64,000 nucleotides of DNA from Fremontodendron californicum (lineage: Eukaryota > Streptophyta > Magnoliopsida > Malvales > Malvaceae): assembly GCA_030761205.1 (NCBI GenBank), contig JAULJL010000028.1:19147001-19211000 (forward strand), given 5' to 3'. Position numbers and translations under genes: made by a program. Below, piece by piece: positions 32,258 through 43,504 of this stretch. Every line of letters starts with the position of its first letter. The first letter of the stretch is position 1. Below the pieces are notes generated by a model. It was not told the DNA's origin. It made no database searches and saw only the letters and a program-made list of their open reading frames with translations.

Positions 32258-32905
32258 ATGGAAAGTACTTCGTCCCAGCGCATTAAAAAAATTTGTGTCT
32301 TTGGAGGTGCTTATCCAGGGAAAAATAACATATTTGCTGATGAAGCCATAAGAGTTGGAGTAATACTTGCCCAACAAAAGATCCAGTTGATTTATGGAGG
32401 CGGTAGTACGGGTTTAATGGGAGCAGTCGCTACAGCAGCACACGCCGGAGGAAGTCCAGTTCTAGGAGTCGTGCCAAAACTATTCACAGGTTTTTGTGGA
32501 CCTACCGTGGGTAAGGAAATACAAGTCTGGAGTATCCCTGAACGGATGACAATCATGTACCATTGTGCCGATGCATTCATTGCTTTACCAGGAGGTCTGG
32601 GTACATTGGAAGAAATAGCTTGCGTGGCTTCTTGGTCATCTTTGGTCACAAAAAAGAAACCCATTGGTTTGCTTAATATTAATGGTTATTTTAGTAATTT
32701 GCTTTCATATTTAGATAATGCTGTGGAAAATGGATTCATGTTTTCAGAGGCAAGGAGAACCATAATTTCTGCTACAACCATTGAAGATTTACTCAAAAAG
32801 CTCCAAGCTTATGAGTATTTATGTGCTACGGTTGTTTCGCAAACGCTCGGAAAAAGAAAAAGAGATATGGACGAGCAAGGAGTGGATTGCACTTTGTCTT
32901 TGTGA
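32258..32905 (+). CDS. LOG-like: LOG-family phosphoribohydrolase, full length, next to an LTR promoter (A-III)
   Basis: Intact 215-aa copy with GGGSTGLMG (47-55), Arg96 and PGGLGTLEE (111-119), and with the basic C-terminus retained. Private changes include two substitutions to Cys (S103C and S189C) and N132K. Because of the deletion in A-III, its ATG is about 610 bases downstream of the LTR TATA box, and its own TATA-like TATATATTA (32210-32218) is kept. The leader carries several short upstream ATGs, which could reduce translation from an LTR-initiated transcript. It is the only LOG copy here without CRP or gag in front of it. Confidence 0.87.
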   Translation: MESTSSQRIKKICVFGGAYPGKNNIFADEAIRVGVILAQQKIQLIYGGGSTGLMGAVATAAHAGGSPVLGVVPKLFTGFCGPTVGKEIQVWSIPERMTIMYHCADAFIALPGGLGTLEEIACVASWSSLVTKKKPIGLLNINGYFSNLLSYLDNAVENGFMFSEARRTIISATTIEDLLKKLQAYEYLCATVVSQTLGKRKRDMDEQGVDCTLSL

Positions 32906-34787
32906 CATTATCTAACATTTTGTTTGTTGTGTCTCAGTTATAATAAGTGGTTAGCAACCTCTGCAGGTTGTAAGGGACATTGGGGACAATGTCATATTTT
33001 AGTAGGGGTAAGGGACATATTTTGCTAATTTGTTAAAAAAAAAAATAATAATAATATTGTTGTGTTTTAAGCTATTTAGAAGCATTCATTCTAAACAAGG
33101 TCTGAGTAAGGAAGGCTTGAGACATACCTTGTCAGTTTGATTTAATCTTTTAAAAAAAAAAAAAAAAATTTGTTGTGTTTTAAGACATTTAGAAGTATTC
33201 ATTCTGAACAAGGTCTGAGTAAGGGAGACTTGAGACATACCTTGTCAGTTTGATTTAATCTTCTTCTTCAAAAAAAAAAAAAAAAGCATGTTTAGACTTA
33301 GTGTGTTTTTAGTGTTTTTTAGTTAATTTCAATACTATGATGAGATATGAATTGCATAAGTCTAAAACAGATTTATTAGTGAGAAGATTTTCATGAGAAT
33401 TGAGCTTGATATCAACCTTTTTATGAGCCAATGTTAATATGATATGTTGATTGAGAAAGAAGCATGTTTAGACTTAATCTGACTTGTATAATCATCCTTG
33501 TGAGTTTTTGAGCCTATAATGATTGATGCATTATATAAGTCAATCTAATTTCTTTCTTGAGTGCTCTTATGATTACATGATTCTCTAGAACTTGCTTTAG
33601 ACCTTGTTGAGACTATATTGATGCATTTGACAACATGAATATGATAGAGGCATTAGGATTTTTAGCCAGGGCCAAACAGCCATCCCTTATTGATGTTCCA
33701 AGAGAACACACCCCTAGTGAGCCAATTTGAGCCTACATTGAATAAGCTATCTCTTTGGTAACCATAACTTGTCCCTAACCTAAATATACTTATATCCTTA
33801 CCTTTGTTCCAAAGATGAATTAGCATGTTTTGAGACAAGTTGCAAAGACAAGGAACATCTATTGAAAATTTGGGTTAGAAACAAGAAATAAGTGTGGGGG
33901 AAAAGAAAAGAAAAGTCAAGAGAAAAAGAAAGGGAATATTATGAAATATATATATATATATATATAATGAATCATCTCTTGAACTTCTAGTTAAAGAAAA
34001 GAAAAAGAATGTTACAAGGTTCGTTAGAATAAAGTAAAGGCTCAACATGAAATTTTCAGCCTAGGTGACTATGTACTTGTAAAGAGTTTTGAGAAGTTTC
34101 TTTGTATGATCTTATTATGTCTCTAAACTTTATGAACTCTTTGGAACCTTTGTGATATCTTTATCCTTTTGTTCTTCAACCACATTACAAACCCCTTGGC
34201 CCCATTACAACCTTGATTAAAGACCTCTTGATTCATGAAGTTGTATGATCTAAATAGTGGAGAATAGGTGGACAAGCAAGAATATGGTAGAACTGTTTTC
34301 ATGAGATTGATTGAGTGTAAACACTTTACCACTACTTTAAAGAATGAAAATCATGAGAGTATCCCATGTGAGTAGTTGAGATTAAGTTTGAATATGCACT
34401 ATTTTGATTGAAATATGTTATGTTAATATTGGCTTAACTCAAACAATTTACATTCAAGCATGATTTTTTGTGAAATTCTTTAAGCTATTGATTAGTTTAT
34501 AAGACTTGTTCAAAGATTGTCTCTAATGTGTATTGAAATGATTAGGAGTAAATATTTTTAGTATATGTAGTTTATTTATATTTTAGTTTTTCAATGTTTG
34601 TGGGTATCGTTCTAGTAAACCCTCACGAGACTAAACTCGTCCACTAGGGACACCTAGGGGTTTAAAGGCTTGTGTCACATGCTAAGTGCCACCGTGATTT
34701 CCTACGAAAGTGGATTAGATTAGATTTTCTTATTTTATTTTTATTGAGTCGTTGCTAGGGACTAGCAACAATCTAAGTGTGGGGGTG
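32906..34787 (+). mobile_element. 3' spacer of A-III with polypurine tract
   Basis: No gene is seen. GACATTG/CAATGTC with loop GGGA is near 32977-32994, followed by AGTAGGGGT. Two about 110-bp repeats (about 33065-33255) each contain TGAACAAGGTCTGAGTAAGG-type sequence and an A-run. G-tract near 33890, TA run near 33945-33965. The GGA stem-loop and CTAAGTGTGGGGGTG lie directly before the LTR at 34788. Confidence 0.7.
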
Positions 34788-36646
34788 TGATAACTCGTAT
34801 AATTATATAGTTTTTAGTTATGTTTTATTATTGTTTTGTGTCAAATACGAGTTATTATTGTTTAGTCTAATTGTGTTTATGATCTTTTATATTTCTATCT
34901 AATTTGGTGTTTTTCACAAGTTTCTTTGAGTGATTTCAGATTACTAGAATTAAGGGCAAATCCAGTTCAGTTCCAATTCCGACACCTTTTTCCATATCAG
35001 CTATATCTGGAGTTTCACCGAAGCAATAAGGCTGAAATTTTAACCGTGCAAAGTTAAGAGGCATATCTATCTTTTTTATGTTTTACACTTCTTGAAACAG
35101 AGTCGTTTTCCCTAGCGAAATCGACCATCAAGTTGGCTGATGTGCAATGACGTCTGTGCTGACCTGTTTTGGTATTTTGACCATATCTTCTGATCCACAT
35201 CAGTAAATGAGCTGATTCCAACGGCTATGGATCACTAACTGATAGGGGAACATTTTTATAGAAGACCATGTGATCAGATCAAGCCTCCAATATTGCAAAA
35301 ATCGACCATCAAGTTGGCTGATCAAAATTGTCATACAATATGACGAAAATTGTTAGAAAAATGCACCCACCTATTATACCTACCTTTGAAATTTGTAAAG
35401 CTTGTCTCTTGTCATTTAGCCCTCCAAAATGTGTATAAATAGAGGGCCTTGGATGATTGTAAGAGGTATTGTAGATTGGTAGGAAATTAGCCATTGTAAT
35501 AAAATTCTCTAAGTTTTCTTCTTCTTTCTTTTCTCTAGTTTTCTTTTTCTTTATTATCTTCTTCTTCTTTCTTTCTTTTATTTCCTTCTTAGATTATCTT
35601 TAATTTTATGTTTATGTTTACAATGCCTATGCTAGGCTAAACTTCTATTTGGTTAAGGGTGATTTCAAAGCCCTAGACATGTTTTGTGATTGATTTTCAG
35701 ATTCTATCTATCATTAATTTTCTATCAAAGTTGCTTATGTTCTTCTACAAGAATTGTTCATGATGTTGTCTTGATTTATTTAGGTGTACAACTAGATAGA
35801 TCTTGATAATTATCTATTGCTAGTTTAGGAGTCTTGATCCGTGTAATTGTCTTGATTTCCTATTCATAAGTGGCAATTTGTGATTAATGATTATGGTCAA
35901 GTTTTCAATAATTGCAAAGTGGAACATAACCTAAGTTGAACAATCCGAGCTTATGTGTTTGTTGCTTAGATCAACCTATCTTTCTCATCATAAAGCTGCC
36001 ATTAAATTGAATTTAGAGAGCTTATTCTAGGTTGTTTAATGGTTAGAGATTAAATAGAGAGCTTGTTCTATTTAACGACAAACTAAGGAAAGATTGGGAT
36101 AACAGAGCTTGTTGTTATCTACGGTTGTTAACTTTGATAGTTGGTTGATATTGATAGATCTGAAATTGATTCTTAATGATGTCTAGTGGTGGAGAATGAA
36201 ACCTTAACCATATTTTTCATATTTGATTCTTCTTACTTACTTGTTTTCTTACTTTTCTAGTTTGTTTATTTTTAAAAGTATATTTATTTTTATTGGCTGG
36301 TTATACCGCCTAATTTGTATATTAACTTTGTTTTATTTTTATTGGCTGGTTATACCGCCTAATTTAGTATATATATTTTTATTGGCTGGTTATACCGCCT
36401 AATTTAGTATATATATTTTTATTGGCTGGTTATACCGCCTTGCATCTTATTCTTATTATTTATTTTAGTTTAAATCTGGTTTCAAAAACCCCTTTTCTTT
36501 TATTGTTTTCTTTGAACGTAAGTTATAAACTAATAACTCATAGATTAAAACCCAATCCCTTAGGACTCGACCCTTGTTAATCATTATACTTACAATTGAT
36601 CTTTTTAGTGCAAGGTTAAATAAGATACACTCTTTTGGGTGCATAA
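34788..36646 (+). mobile_element. 3' LTR of A-III
   Basis: 1859 bp with TATA box at 35434-35441 and four minisatellite units (about 36290-36441). It is very close to the 5' LTR over the shared first 1.1 kb. Confidence 0.9.
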
Positions 36647-36801
36647 GTTGGATTGCTCAATTCCATCGTTTTTTTTTTTCAAAATGTGAAAAGAAAAACC
36701 TGTATGTAGAAGAAGATAAAACTAATTAGAACTGAAAATAAGAATAAACCAAGTACCAAATAAACTAAAGAAAGCAATCCCTGGCAACGGCGCCAAAAAT
36801 T
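36647..36801 (-). mobile_element. B-III gag start and primer-binding site
   Basis: Holds the mini-gag ATG (36664-36666 on the minus strand), the A-run leader and the PBS at 36778-36795. The PBS has one mismatch to tRNA-Asp (CCTGG in place of CCCGG in the complement). Confidence 0.8.
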
Positions 36802-38277
36802 TGATGCACCTAAAAGAGTGTATCTTATTTAACCTTGCACCTAAAAAGAATCAATTGTAGAGTATAGTGATTAGCAAGGGTCGAGTCCTCAGGGATTGGG
36901 TTTTAGTTTATAAGTTAATAGTTTAAAACTTAAAAACAAGTAAACAAAAGGGGATTTTGAAATCAGATTTAAACTAAAGTTAACAATAAGAACGAGAAAA
37001 CAAGTAATTAAGAAGAATCAAATATGAAAAATATGGTTAAGGTTTCATTCTCCACCACTAGACATCATTAAGAATCAATTTCATATCTATCAACATTAAT
37101 TAGCTATCAAAGTTAACAACCGTAGATAACAACAAGCTCTATTACCCCAATCTTTCCTTAATTTGTCGTAAAATAGAACAAGCTCTCAATTTAATCTCTA
37201 ACTATCAAACAACCTAGAATAAGCTCTCTAAGTTCAATTTAATAGCAGCTTTATGATGAGAAAGATAGGTTGATCTAAGCAACAAACACATAAGCTCGGA
37301 TTGTTCATCTTAGGTTATGTTCCACTTTGCAATTATTGAAAACTTGACCATAATCATTAATCACAAATTACCACTTATGAATAGGAAATCAAGACAATTA
37401 CACGGATCAAGACTCCTAAACTAGCATTAGACAACTATCAAGATTTATCTAGTTGGCCACCTAAACAAATCAAAACATCATCATGAACAATTTTAATGGA
37501 AGAACATAAGCAACTTTGATAGAAAACAATGATAGATAGATTCCGAAAATTAATTACATAACATGTCTAGGGCTTTGAAATCATCCTTAACCAAATAAAT
37601 GTTTAGCCTAGGATAGGCATAGATAATATATACATAAAACTAAAAAGAAAAATAAAAATAAAAGAATGGAGAAGAAGAAGAAGAAGAAGAATGATGATCC
37701 TTGAGTCTCCTCAAAAGATGTATAGTTGTGGCTCAAAAGATGGTATTTATAGAGCTTTAAAATGCTGACAATAAGTCATTGCCGCACAAGTAAGCCTAGA
37801 GGTGCAAAAATCACGTTTTTGCCTTCTTTTTTTTTTTTTCAGATTTGCGATTAGGGTTTTTCTAGCCGCAGGGTTCTTTAGGGAGATCTTCTAGCGCCAT
37901 TTTGAATGCCCATTTCTTATCCGATTTGGGCCCATAATATATCGTTGGAAAGATAATCAAGTCAAATTCAAAAGTCAAGAAGGAAGTTTCTTCAAATAAA
38001 GATTCTAACATCATGTTTTCCTTATAACAAGCTCTAGAGGCAAATCTGCCTAATTGCTTTTGAACCAGAAATTGATATTTTTGACTCCCAAGTCTTCTTT
38101 CATCTTGTGATTATGATTTTGTAAGCTCTTTACCATCATTATTTACATGTTTTGACTTCATTCTTCTTATTGTACCTAAAATTTAAAAACATAATATAAG
38201 TAAACAAGATAAAGATCGAAAACATAACAAAAACTAAAGGTAGAAAGGCATAAAATGTATATTTTATGAGCTTATCA
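36802..38277 (-). mobile_element. 5' LTR of B-III (family B)
   Basis: 1476 bp, complement of TGATAAGCTC ... GGTGCATCA. It ends at 38277 inside a Gypsy gag fragment of another lineage, which was the insertion target. Confidence 0.9.
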
Positions 38278-38286
38278 GTCATCGAA

Positions 38287-38545
38287 GTTTTAAGTGATAA
38301 GTAGTTCTTTTGGCCTAGTTCTTTGAAGTTTGAGATGGTGCGCGGCTTACGTGATGAGTAGCACGACCTTGCTGCCCTTTTGAGCGTCGTTGGGAAGGCT
38401 TTACACATGATTGCGTCGCTAGCACCTTGGATGGACATGTTTGTGGTAAACATCTCCAAGTGGTCTACAGGATCTGAAGTGCCGTCGTAGGAGTCCATTG
38501 TGGGAAGTTTGAATCCATGTGATGGTTTAGCAGCGTCAATTTCTG
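38287..38545 (-). pseudogene. gag fragment of a different Ty3/Gypsy lineage
   Basis: Minus-strand reading gives FKLPTMDSYDGTSDPVDHLE, then a CKAFPTTLKRAARS motif and a stretch ending ELGQKNYLSL. This is the N-terminal part of the Retrotrans_gag (capsid) domain; the usual Trp-Phe of the family is lost (Cys-Tyr at that spot). It is cut on the low side by B-III and on the high side by an LTR remnant. Its GC content is clearly higher than its surroundings. Confidence 0.75.
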
Positions 38546-38777
38546 ATATTTGATTACCTCTTATTTACTTGTTTTCTTTTTTGATTATAAGTCTTTAGTT
38601 TAAACTGACTTTAAAAACCTCCCCTTTTATTTTGTTTTCTTTGAATTTAAGTTTTAGACTAATAATTCTTAATCTAAAACCCAATCATTTTAGACTCGAC
38701 CCTTGATTATTGCTATACTTTAGAATTGATATTTTTAGTGCAAGGATTAAATAAGATATACTATTTTGAGTGCATCA
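38541..38777 (+). mobile_element. Diverged LTR 3' end
   Basis: Remnant of the U5 end of an older, diverged LTR ending GAGTGCATCA, with recognisable 'ACTCGACCCTTG' and 'GTGCAAGGATTAAATAAG' blocks. It is followed at 38784-38801 by a tRNA-Asp PBS with two mismatches. Confidence 0.75.
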
Positions 38778-38783
38778 AGTTTT

Positions 38784-38801
38784 TGGCGCCGTTGCCAGCG
38801 A
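38784..38801 (+). other. Primer-binding site, two mismatches
   Basis: TGGCGCCGTTGCC then AGCGA in place of GGGGA; same position relative to the LTR end as in the other elements. Confidence 0.75.
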
Positions 38802-38884
38802 TTGATTTCTTTAGTTTATTAATTATTTGGTTTATTCTTATTTTCTATTTTAATTAGTTTATTTTCTTGTTTTCTTTTTCAGTG

Positions 38885-39660
38885 AATGTCCCACTTTCCC
38901 AAAGAAGTAGAAGAACCTTTCTTCAGACTTTGGCGAATTAGAGAATTCATAGCTGCCCACCAAAGAACAAACGAAGAGTTGATCCAAACTATCCAAGAGG
39001 AACAAGGAGAGATGGCAGCAAACAACTGAACTCTTAAGGAGCTAGCCACTTCGGACTTGGATCAACAACCATTGTGCATAGAGTCCTACTCTTGAGGTAC
39101 CATTTGAATTAAAATCTGGCTTGATTCATCTTCTTCCAATTTTTCATGGTTTTGCAGGAGAGGATCCAAATAAACACCTCAAGGATTTCCATGTAGTATG
39201 CTCTAGCATGAGACCAACAGGAATAACGGAAGAGCAAATAAAGTTATGAGCATTCCCATTCTCTCTAGTTGATTCGGCAAAGGAATGGCTCTGCTACCTA
39301 CCATCCGGGACTATCACTACATGGAATGGTATGAAGAAAGCATTCTTGAAAAGATATTTCCCAGCATATAAGGCTGCCAATATTAGAAAGGAAATATGTG
39401 GGATTCAGCAATACAACGGAGAATCCTTGTATGAATATTGGGAGAGGTTCAAGAAACTTTGTGCATCATGTCCACATCATCAGATAAGTGAACAATTGCT
39501 CATCCAATATTTCTATGAAGGTCTCTTGCCCATGGAGAGACACTTGAAAGATGCAGCAAGTGGGGGAGCACTAGTTGATAAAACTCCCAAAGTTGCTAGA
39601 CTTCTTATCTCTAATATGGCATCCAACTCACAACAGTTCAACATGAGAGATGAACTACCA
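38885..39660 (+). pseudogene. gag (N-terminal and capsid region) of an Athila/Tat-like element
   Basis: Typical gag of this lineage. It has MAANN...LKELATSDLDQQPLCI, then FELKSGLIHLLPIFHGFAGE, the capsid block AFPFSLVDSAKEWLCYLPSG, ITTWNGMKKAFLKRYFPAYK, and the distal YEYWERFKKLCASCPHHQIS and LLIQYFYEGL. At least two in-frame TGA stops are at sites where CGA is expected (39027-39029 and about 39247-39249), and another stop is near 39093. It is cut at 39660 by an LTR. Unlike the mini-gags it has the capsid domain, so it represents the full-length parent type. Confidence 0.8.
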
Positions 39661-41033
39661 TGATAAGTGTTTAAATTCATCATTTTCATATATCAATTCC
39701 TTATATTTTATGCTTAGTTCCTTGAAATCCTAGATAATTTATTATGGTTTTGTGTTTTGTAGGTGTTTTGCAAGATAAGAATTGCTATGGAGTTGAAAAG
39801 AATGAATTTGGACAAGAAAAGAAGCTTCAAGCACAAGGAACACTTCAAGAAGACTAGATGCGGTTGCCTACATCTCATCTCCTAAAAAACCTTGTTGGCA
39901 ACCTAATTCTAAGGCATAAAGGTGGCTAGCAGCAAGAAATATTCCACCATGTATAAGCCCTAGCCGAAAACCATAATTCCTAAACTCAAAAGAACCCTAG
40001 CAGCAAAACTTTCAACTTCCTAAATATGTAGCCGCCACCTTCTTTTGTAACAGTATGGGCTGCTTTAATTTATCCCTTAATAAATACCCTAATTGAAATA
40101 TTTGTCTTTCCTTGCCAAAGTAGGATTAGTGGCTGTCAACTTGAATTAATTACATTAATTGCAAAGATCTTTCCTTAAAACTAATCCTAGTCAAAGAAGG
40201 AGAATTAAACTAGCCAAGACTTTCCTTCCTTACACTAACTTTGGCTGCAAGTTTGTAATCTCTCCTCATTAAAAAGTGCTTTGACTACAATTAATTCTTT
40301 CTTTCCTTATATCTACATGCCTTGGCTGCCAAGTATTCCTTCTTTCCTTAAAACACAAAAGTCAGCCACATTTCCTTAACTTTAGCCACAAGTCAGCATT
40401 TATTGAAGGGGGAGAGTTGGAACTCACTTGTTTGATGCCCTAACTATTGCCTATAAATAGAGAACAAGGGGGCAAACGAAAATCACACTTCTCCAAGCAT
40501 TAGAGTTTTGATTCCTTCTTTGTTTCTTTTGTTTTTGAGAGAGCAAGAGGCTGGATAATTAATATTCTTCCTCTTCTTCTTCCTTCTTTTATTTTCTTCT
40601 TAGATTCTCTTTAATTTTATGTTTATGTTAACAATGCCTATGCTAGGCTAAACTTTTATTTGGTTAAGGGTGATTTCAAAGCCCTATACATATTATGTAA
40701 TTAATTTTCAGAATCTATCTATCATTGTATTCTATCAAAGTTGCTTATGTTCTACCATTAAAATTTTTCATGACGATGTTTTGATTTGTTTAGGTGGCCA
40801 ACTAGATAAATCTTGATAATTGCCTATTGCTAGTTTAGGAGTCTTGATTCGTGAAATTGTCTTGATTTCCTATTCGTAAGTGGAAATTTGTGATACATAA
40901 CCTAAGTTGAACAATCCGAGCTTATGTGTTTGTTGCTTAGATCAACCTATCTTTCTTATCATAAAGCTGCTATTAAATTGACCTTAGAGAGCTTATTCTA
41001 GTTGTTTGATAGTTAGAGATTAAATAGAGAGCT
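39661..41033 (+). mobile_element. LTR family C, 3'-truncated
   Basis: Starts TGATAAGTGT; U3 is unrelated to A and B, but R-U5 (from about 40590, TTGGTTAAGGGTGATTTCAA) is shared. TATA-like CTATAAATAGAG near 40451. Broken at 41033, duplication GAGCT possible at 41029-41033. Confidence 0.75.
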
Positions 41034-41839
41034 TGATGCACTCAAAAGAGTGTATCTTATTTAACCTTGCACTTAAAAAGAATCAATCGTAGAGTATAGT
41101 GATTAGCAAGGGCCGAGTGTTTAGGGATTGGGTTTTAGTTTATAAGTTAATAGTTTATCACCTAAAAACAAGTAAACAAAAGTAAAGGGGATTTTGGAAT
41201 CAGGTTTAAACTAAAGTTAACAATAAGAATGAGAAAACAAGTAATTAAGAAGAATCAAATATGAAAAATATGGTTAAGGTTTCATTCTCCACAACTAGAC
41301 ATCATTAAGAATCAATTTCATATCTATCAACATTAATTAGCTATCAAAGTTAACAACCGTAGATAACAACAAGCTCTGTTACCCCAATCTTTCCTTAGTT
41401 CGTCGTTAAATAGAACAAGCTCTCTATTTAATCTCTAACCATCAAACAACCTAGAATAAGCTCTCTAAGTTCAATTTAATATAAGCTTTATGATGAGAAA
41501 GATAGGTTGATCTAAAGCAACAAACACATAAGCTCGGATTGTTCAACTTAGGTTATGTTCAACTTTGCAATTATTGAAAACTTGACCATAATCATTAATC
41601 ACAAATTGCCACTTATGAAGACAATTACACGGATCAAGACTCATAAACTAGCATTAGACAATTATCAAAATTTATCTAGTTGGCCACCTAAACAAATCAA
41701 AACATCATCATGAACAAATTTAATAGAAGAACATAAGCAACTTTGATAGAAAACAATGATAGATGGATTCTGAATATTAATTACATAACATGTCTAGGGC
41801 TTTGAAATCACCCTTAACCAAATAAAAGTTTAGCCTAGC
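41034..41839 (-). mobile_element. LTR fragment (U5-R), inverted
   Basis: Starts TGATGCACTC on the plus strand and runs through the shared U5-R region up to GTTTAGCCTAG at 41839, where a family C LTR starts on the other strand. U3 is missing. Confidence 0.75.
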
Positions 41840-42767
41840 TGATAAGTGCTTAATTTCATACATTTTCCTATTTAATTTCCTTATACTTTGTGCTTTGATT
41901 CTTACTTCCTTGCATTTTACTAGGTTTTTATGCTTTGTAGGTATTTTGGAGGAGATGAAGTCAAAACATGTCAATTAGGATGTTAAAGAGCTTACAAAAT
42001 CACATCACAAGATGGAAAAAGAGTTGGGAGTCAAAAAGATCAAACTCTTGGTGCAAAGCAAGAAGACAGATTTGACCTCCGGAGCTTGTTGCTAAGAAAA
42101 CATGATGTTAGACTCGTTATTCGAAGAAACTTCCTTCTTGACTTTTGAAGATAACTTGATTACCCTTCCAACGGCTAGTGATGGGCCTAAATCGGATAAG
42201 AAATGGTCATCCAAATCGGCATTGGAATATCTCCCTAAAAACCCTAGTGGCAGAAAAAAAAACCCTAGCCGTAATTGACAACATTTTCTTAATACCCTAG
42301 CTTACATTTATGTTTATCATTGTCAAAGAAGAATTAATGGTTGTCAACTTGCATTAATTGCATTAATTGCAAGTATCTTTCCTTAAAGCTAATCCTAGTC
42401 AAAGTTGGAGAATTAAATCAGCCAAGACTTTCCTTCCTTACACTTACTTTGCCTGCAAGTTTGTAATCTCTCTTCATTAAAGAGTGCTTTGACTAAAACT
42501 TTCCTACTTTATTCAAACTTGGCTGCCAAGGCTTATATCTTTCCTTAAAACACAAAAGTCAGCCACTTTTCCTTAACTTTAGCCACAAGTCAGCATTTAT
42601 TGAAGGGAGAGAGCTGAAATTCACTTGTTTGATGCCCTAGCTATTGCCTATAAATAGAGACCAAGGGGGCATACAAAATTTACACTACTCCAAGCATCAA
42701 AGTTCCGATTTCTTCTTTGTTTCTTTGTTTTTGAGAGAGCAAGAGGCTGGATAATCAAAGTATAGTG
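41840..42767 (+). mobile_element. LTR family C-like U3/R, left arm of a palindrome
   Basis: Starts TGATAAGTGC. It contains a block similar to family B U3 (ACATGATGTTAGACTCG...) and a TATA-like CTATAAATAGAG near 42651. From about 42180 to 42755 it is repeated in inverted order at 42783-43420. Confidence 0.75.
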
Positions 42768-42782
42768 ATTAGCAAGGGTCGA

Positions 42783-43436
42783 GTCTCTTGCTCTCTCAAA
42801 AACAAAGAAACAAAGAAGAAATCAGAATTTGATGCTTGGAGAGGTGTAAAGTTCGTATGCCCACTTGGTCTCTATTTATAGGCAATAGCTAGGGCATCAA
42901 ACAAGTGAATTTCAGCTCTCTCCCTTCAATAAATGCTGACTTGTGGCTAAAGTTAAGGAAAAGTGGCTAACTTTTGTGTTTTAAGGAAAGATATAAGCCT
43001 TGGCAGCCAAGTTTGAATAAAGTAGGAAAGTTTTAGTCAAAGCACTCTTTAATGAAGAGAGATTACAAACTTGCAAGCAAAGTAAGTGTAAGGAAGGAAA
43101 GTCTTGGCTGATTTAATTCTCCAACTTTGACTAGGATTAGCTTTAAGGATAGATACTTGCAATTAATGCAATTAATGCAAGTTGACAGCCACTAATGCTT
43201 CTTTGACAAGGATAAACATAAATGTAAGCTAGGGTGTTAAGAAAAAGTTGTCATTTACGGCTAGGGTTTTTTTCTGCCACTAGGGTTTTTAGGGAGATAT
43301 TCCAATGCCGATTTGGATGACCATTTCTTATCCTCTTTATGCCCATGACCAGCTGTTGGAAAGGTAATCAAGTTATCTTCAAAAGTCAAGAAGGAAGTAT
43401 CTTCGAATAAAGAGTATAACATCATGTTTTCTTTGG
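42783..43436 (-). mobile_element. LTR family C-like, right arm of a palindrome
   Basis: Inverted copy of the preceding LTR part, ending at about 43436 against the pol fragment. Only about 30 bp, a U5 scrap (GTATAGTGATTAGCAAGGGT), separates the arms. Confidence 0.75.
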
Positions 43437-43504
43437 TTAAGGCTAAACAACTCCTTGGTAGTGACAACCTGGTTGCGGACCATCTTAGCCGTATGCCGAT
43501 ATTG
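43437..43504 (+). pseudogene. Locally inverted end of the RNase H region
   Basis: The plus strand reads GSDNLVADHLSRMP, a motif that normally follows the RNase H domain of Athila/Tat-like pol, while the adjacent pol is on the minus strand. The flip is bounded by an 11-bp inverted repeat, GGTAGTGACAA (43457-43467) and its complement (43512-43522). Confidence 0.7.

Larger units (their letters stand above)
31003..36646 (+). mobile_element. Element A-III (family A), internally deleted, LTR joined to LOG
   Basis: 5644 bp inserted in the B-III gag with the duplication GTTGG (30998-31002 and 36647-36651). It consists of a truncated 5' LTR (31003 to about 32113), a LOG unit, the spacer, a polypurine tract and a complete 3' LTR (34788-36646). 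The LTR's U5 end, PBS, mini-gag and CRP are deleted. The element end is GCATAA instead of GCATCA. Confidence 0.9.
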
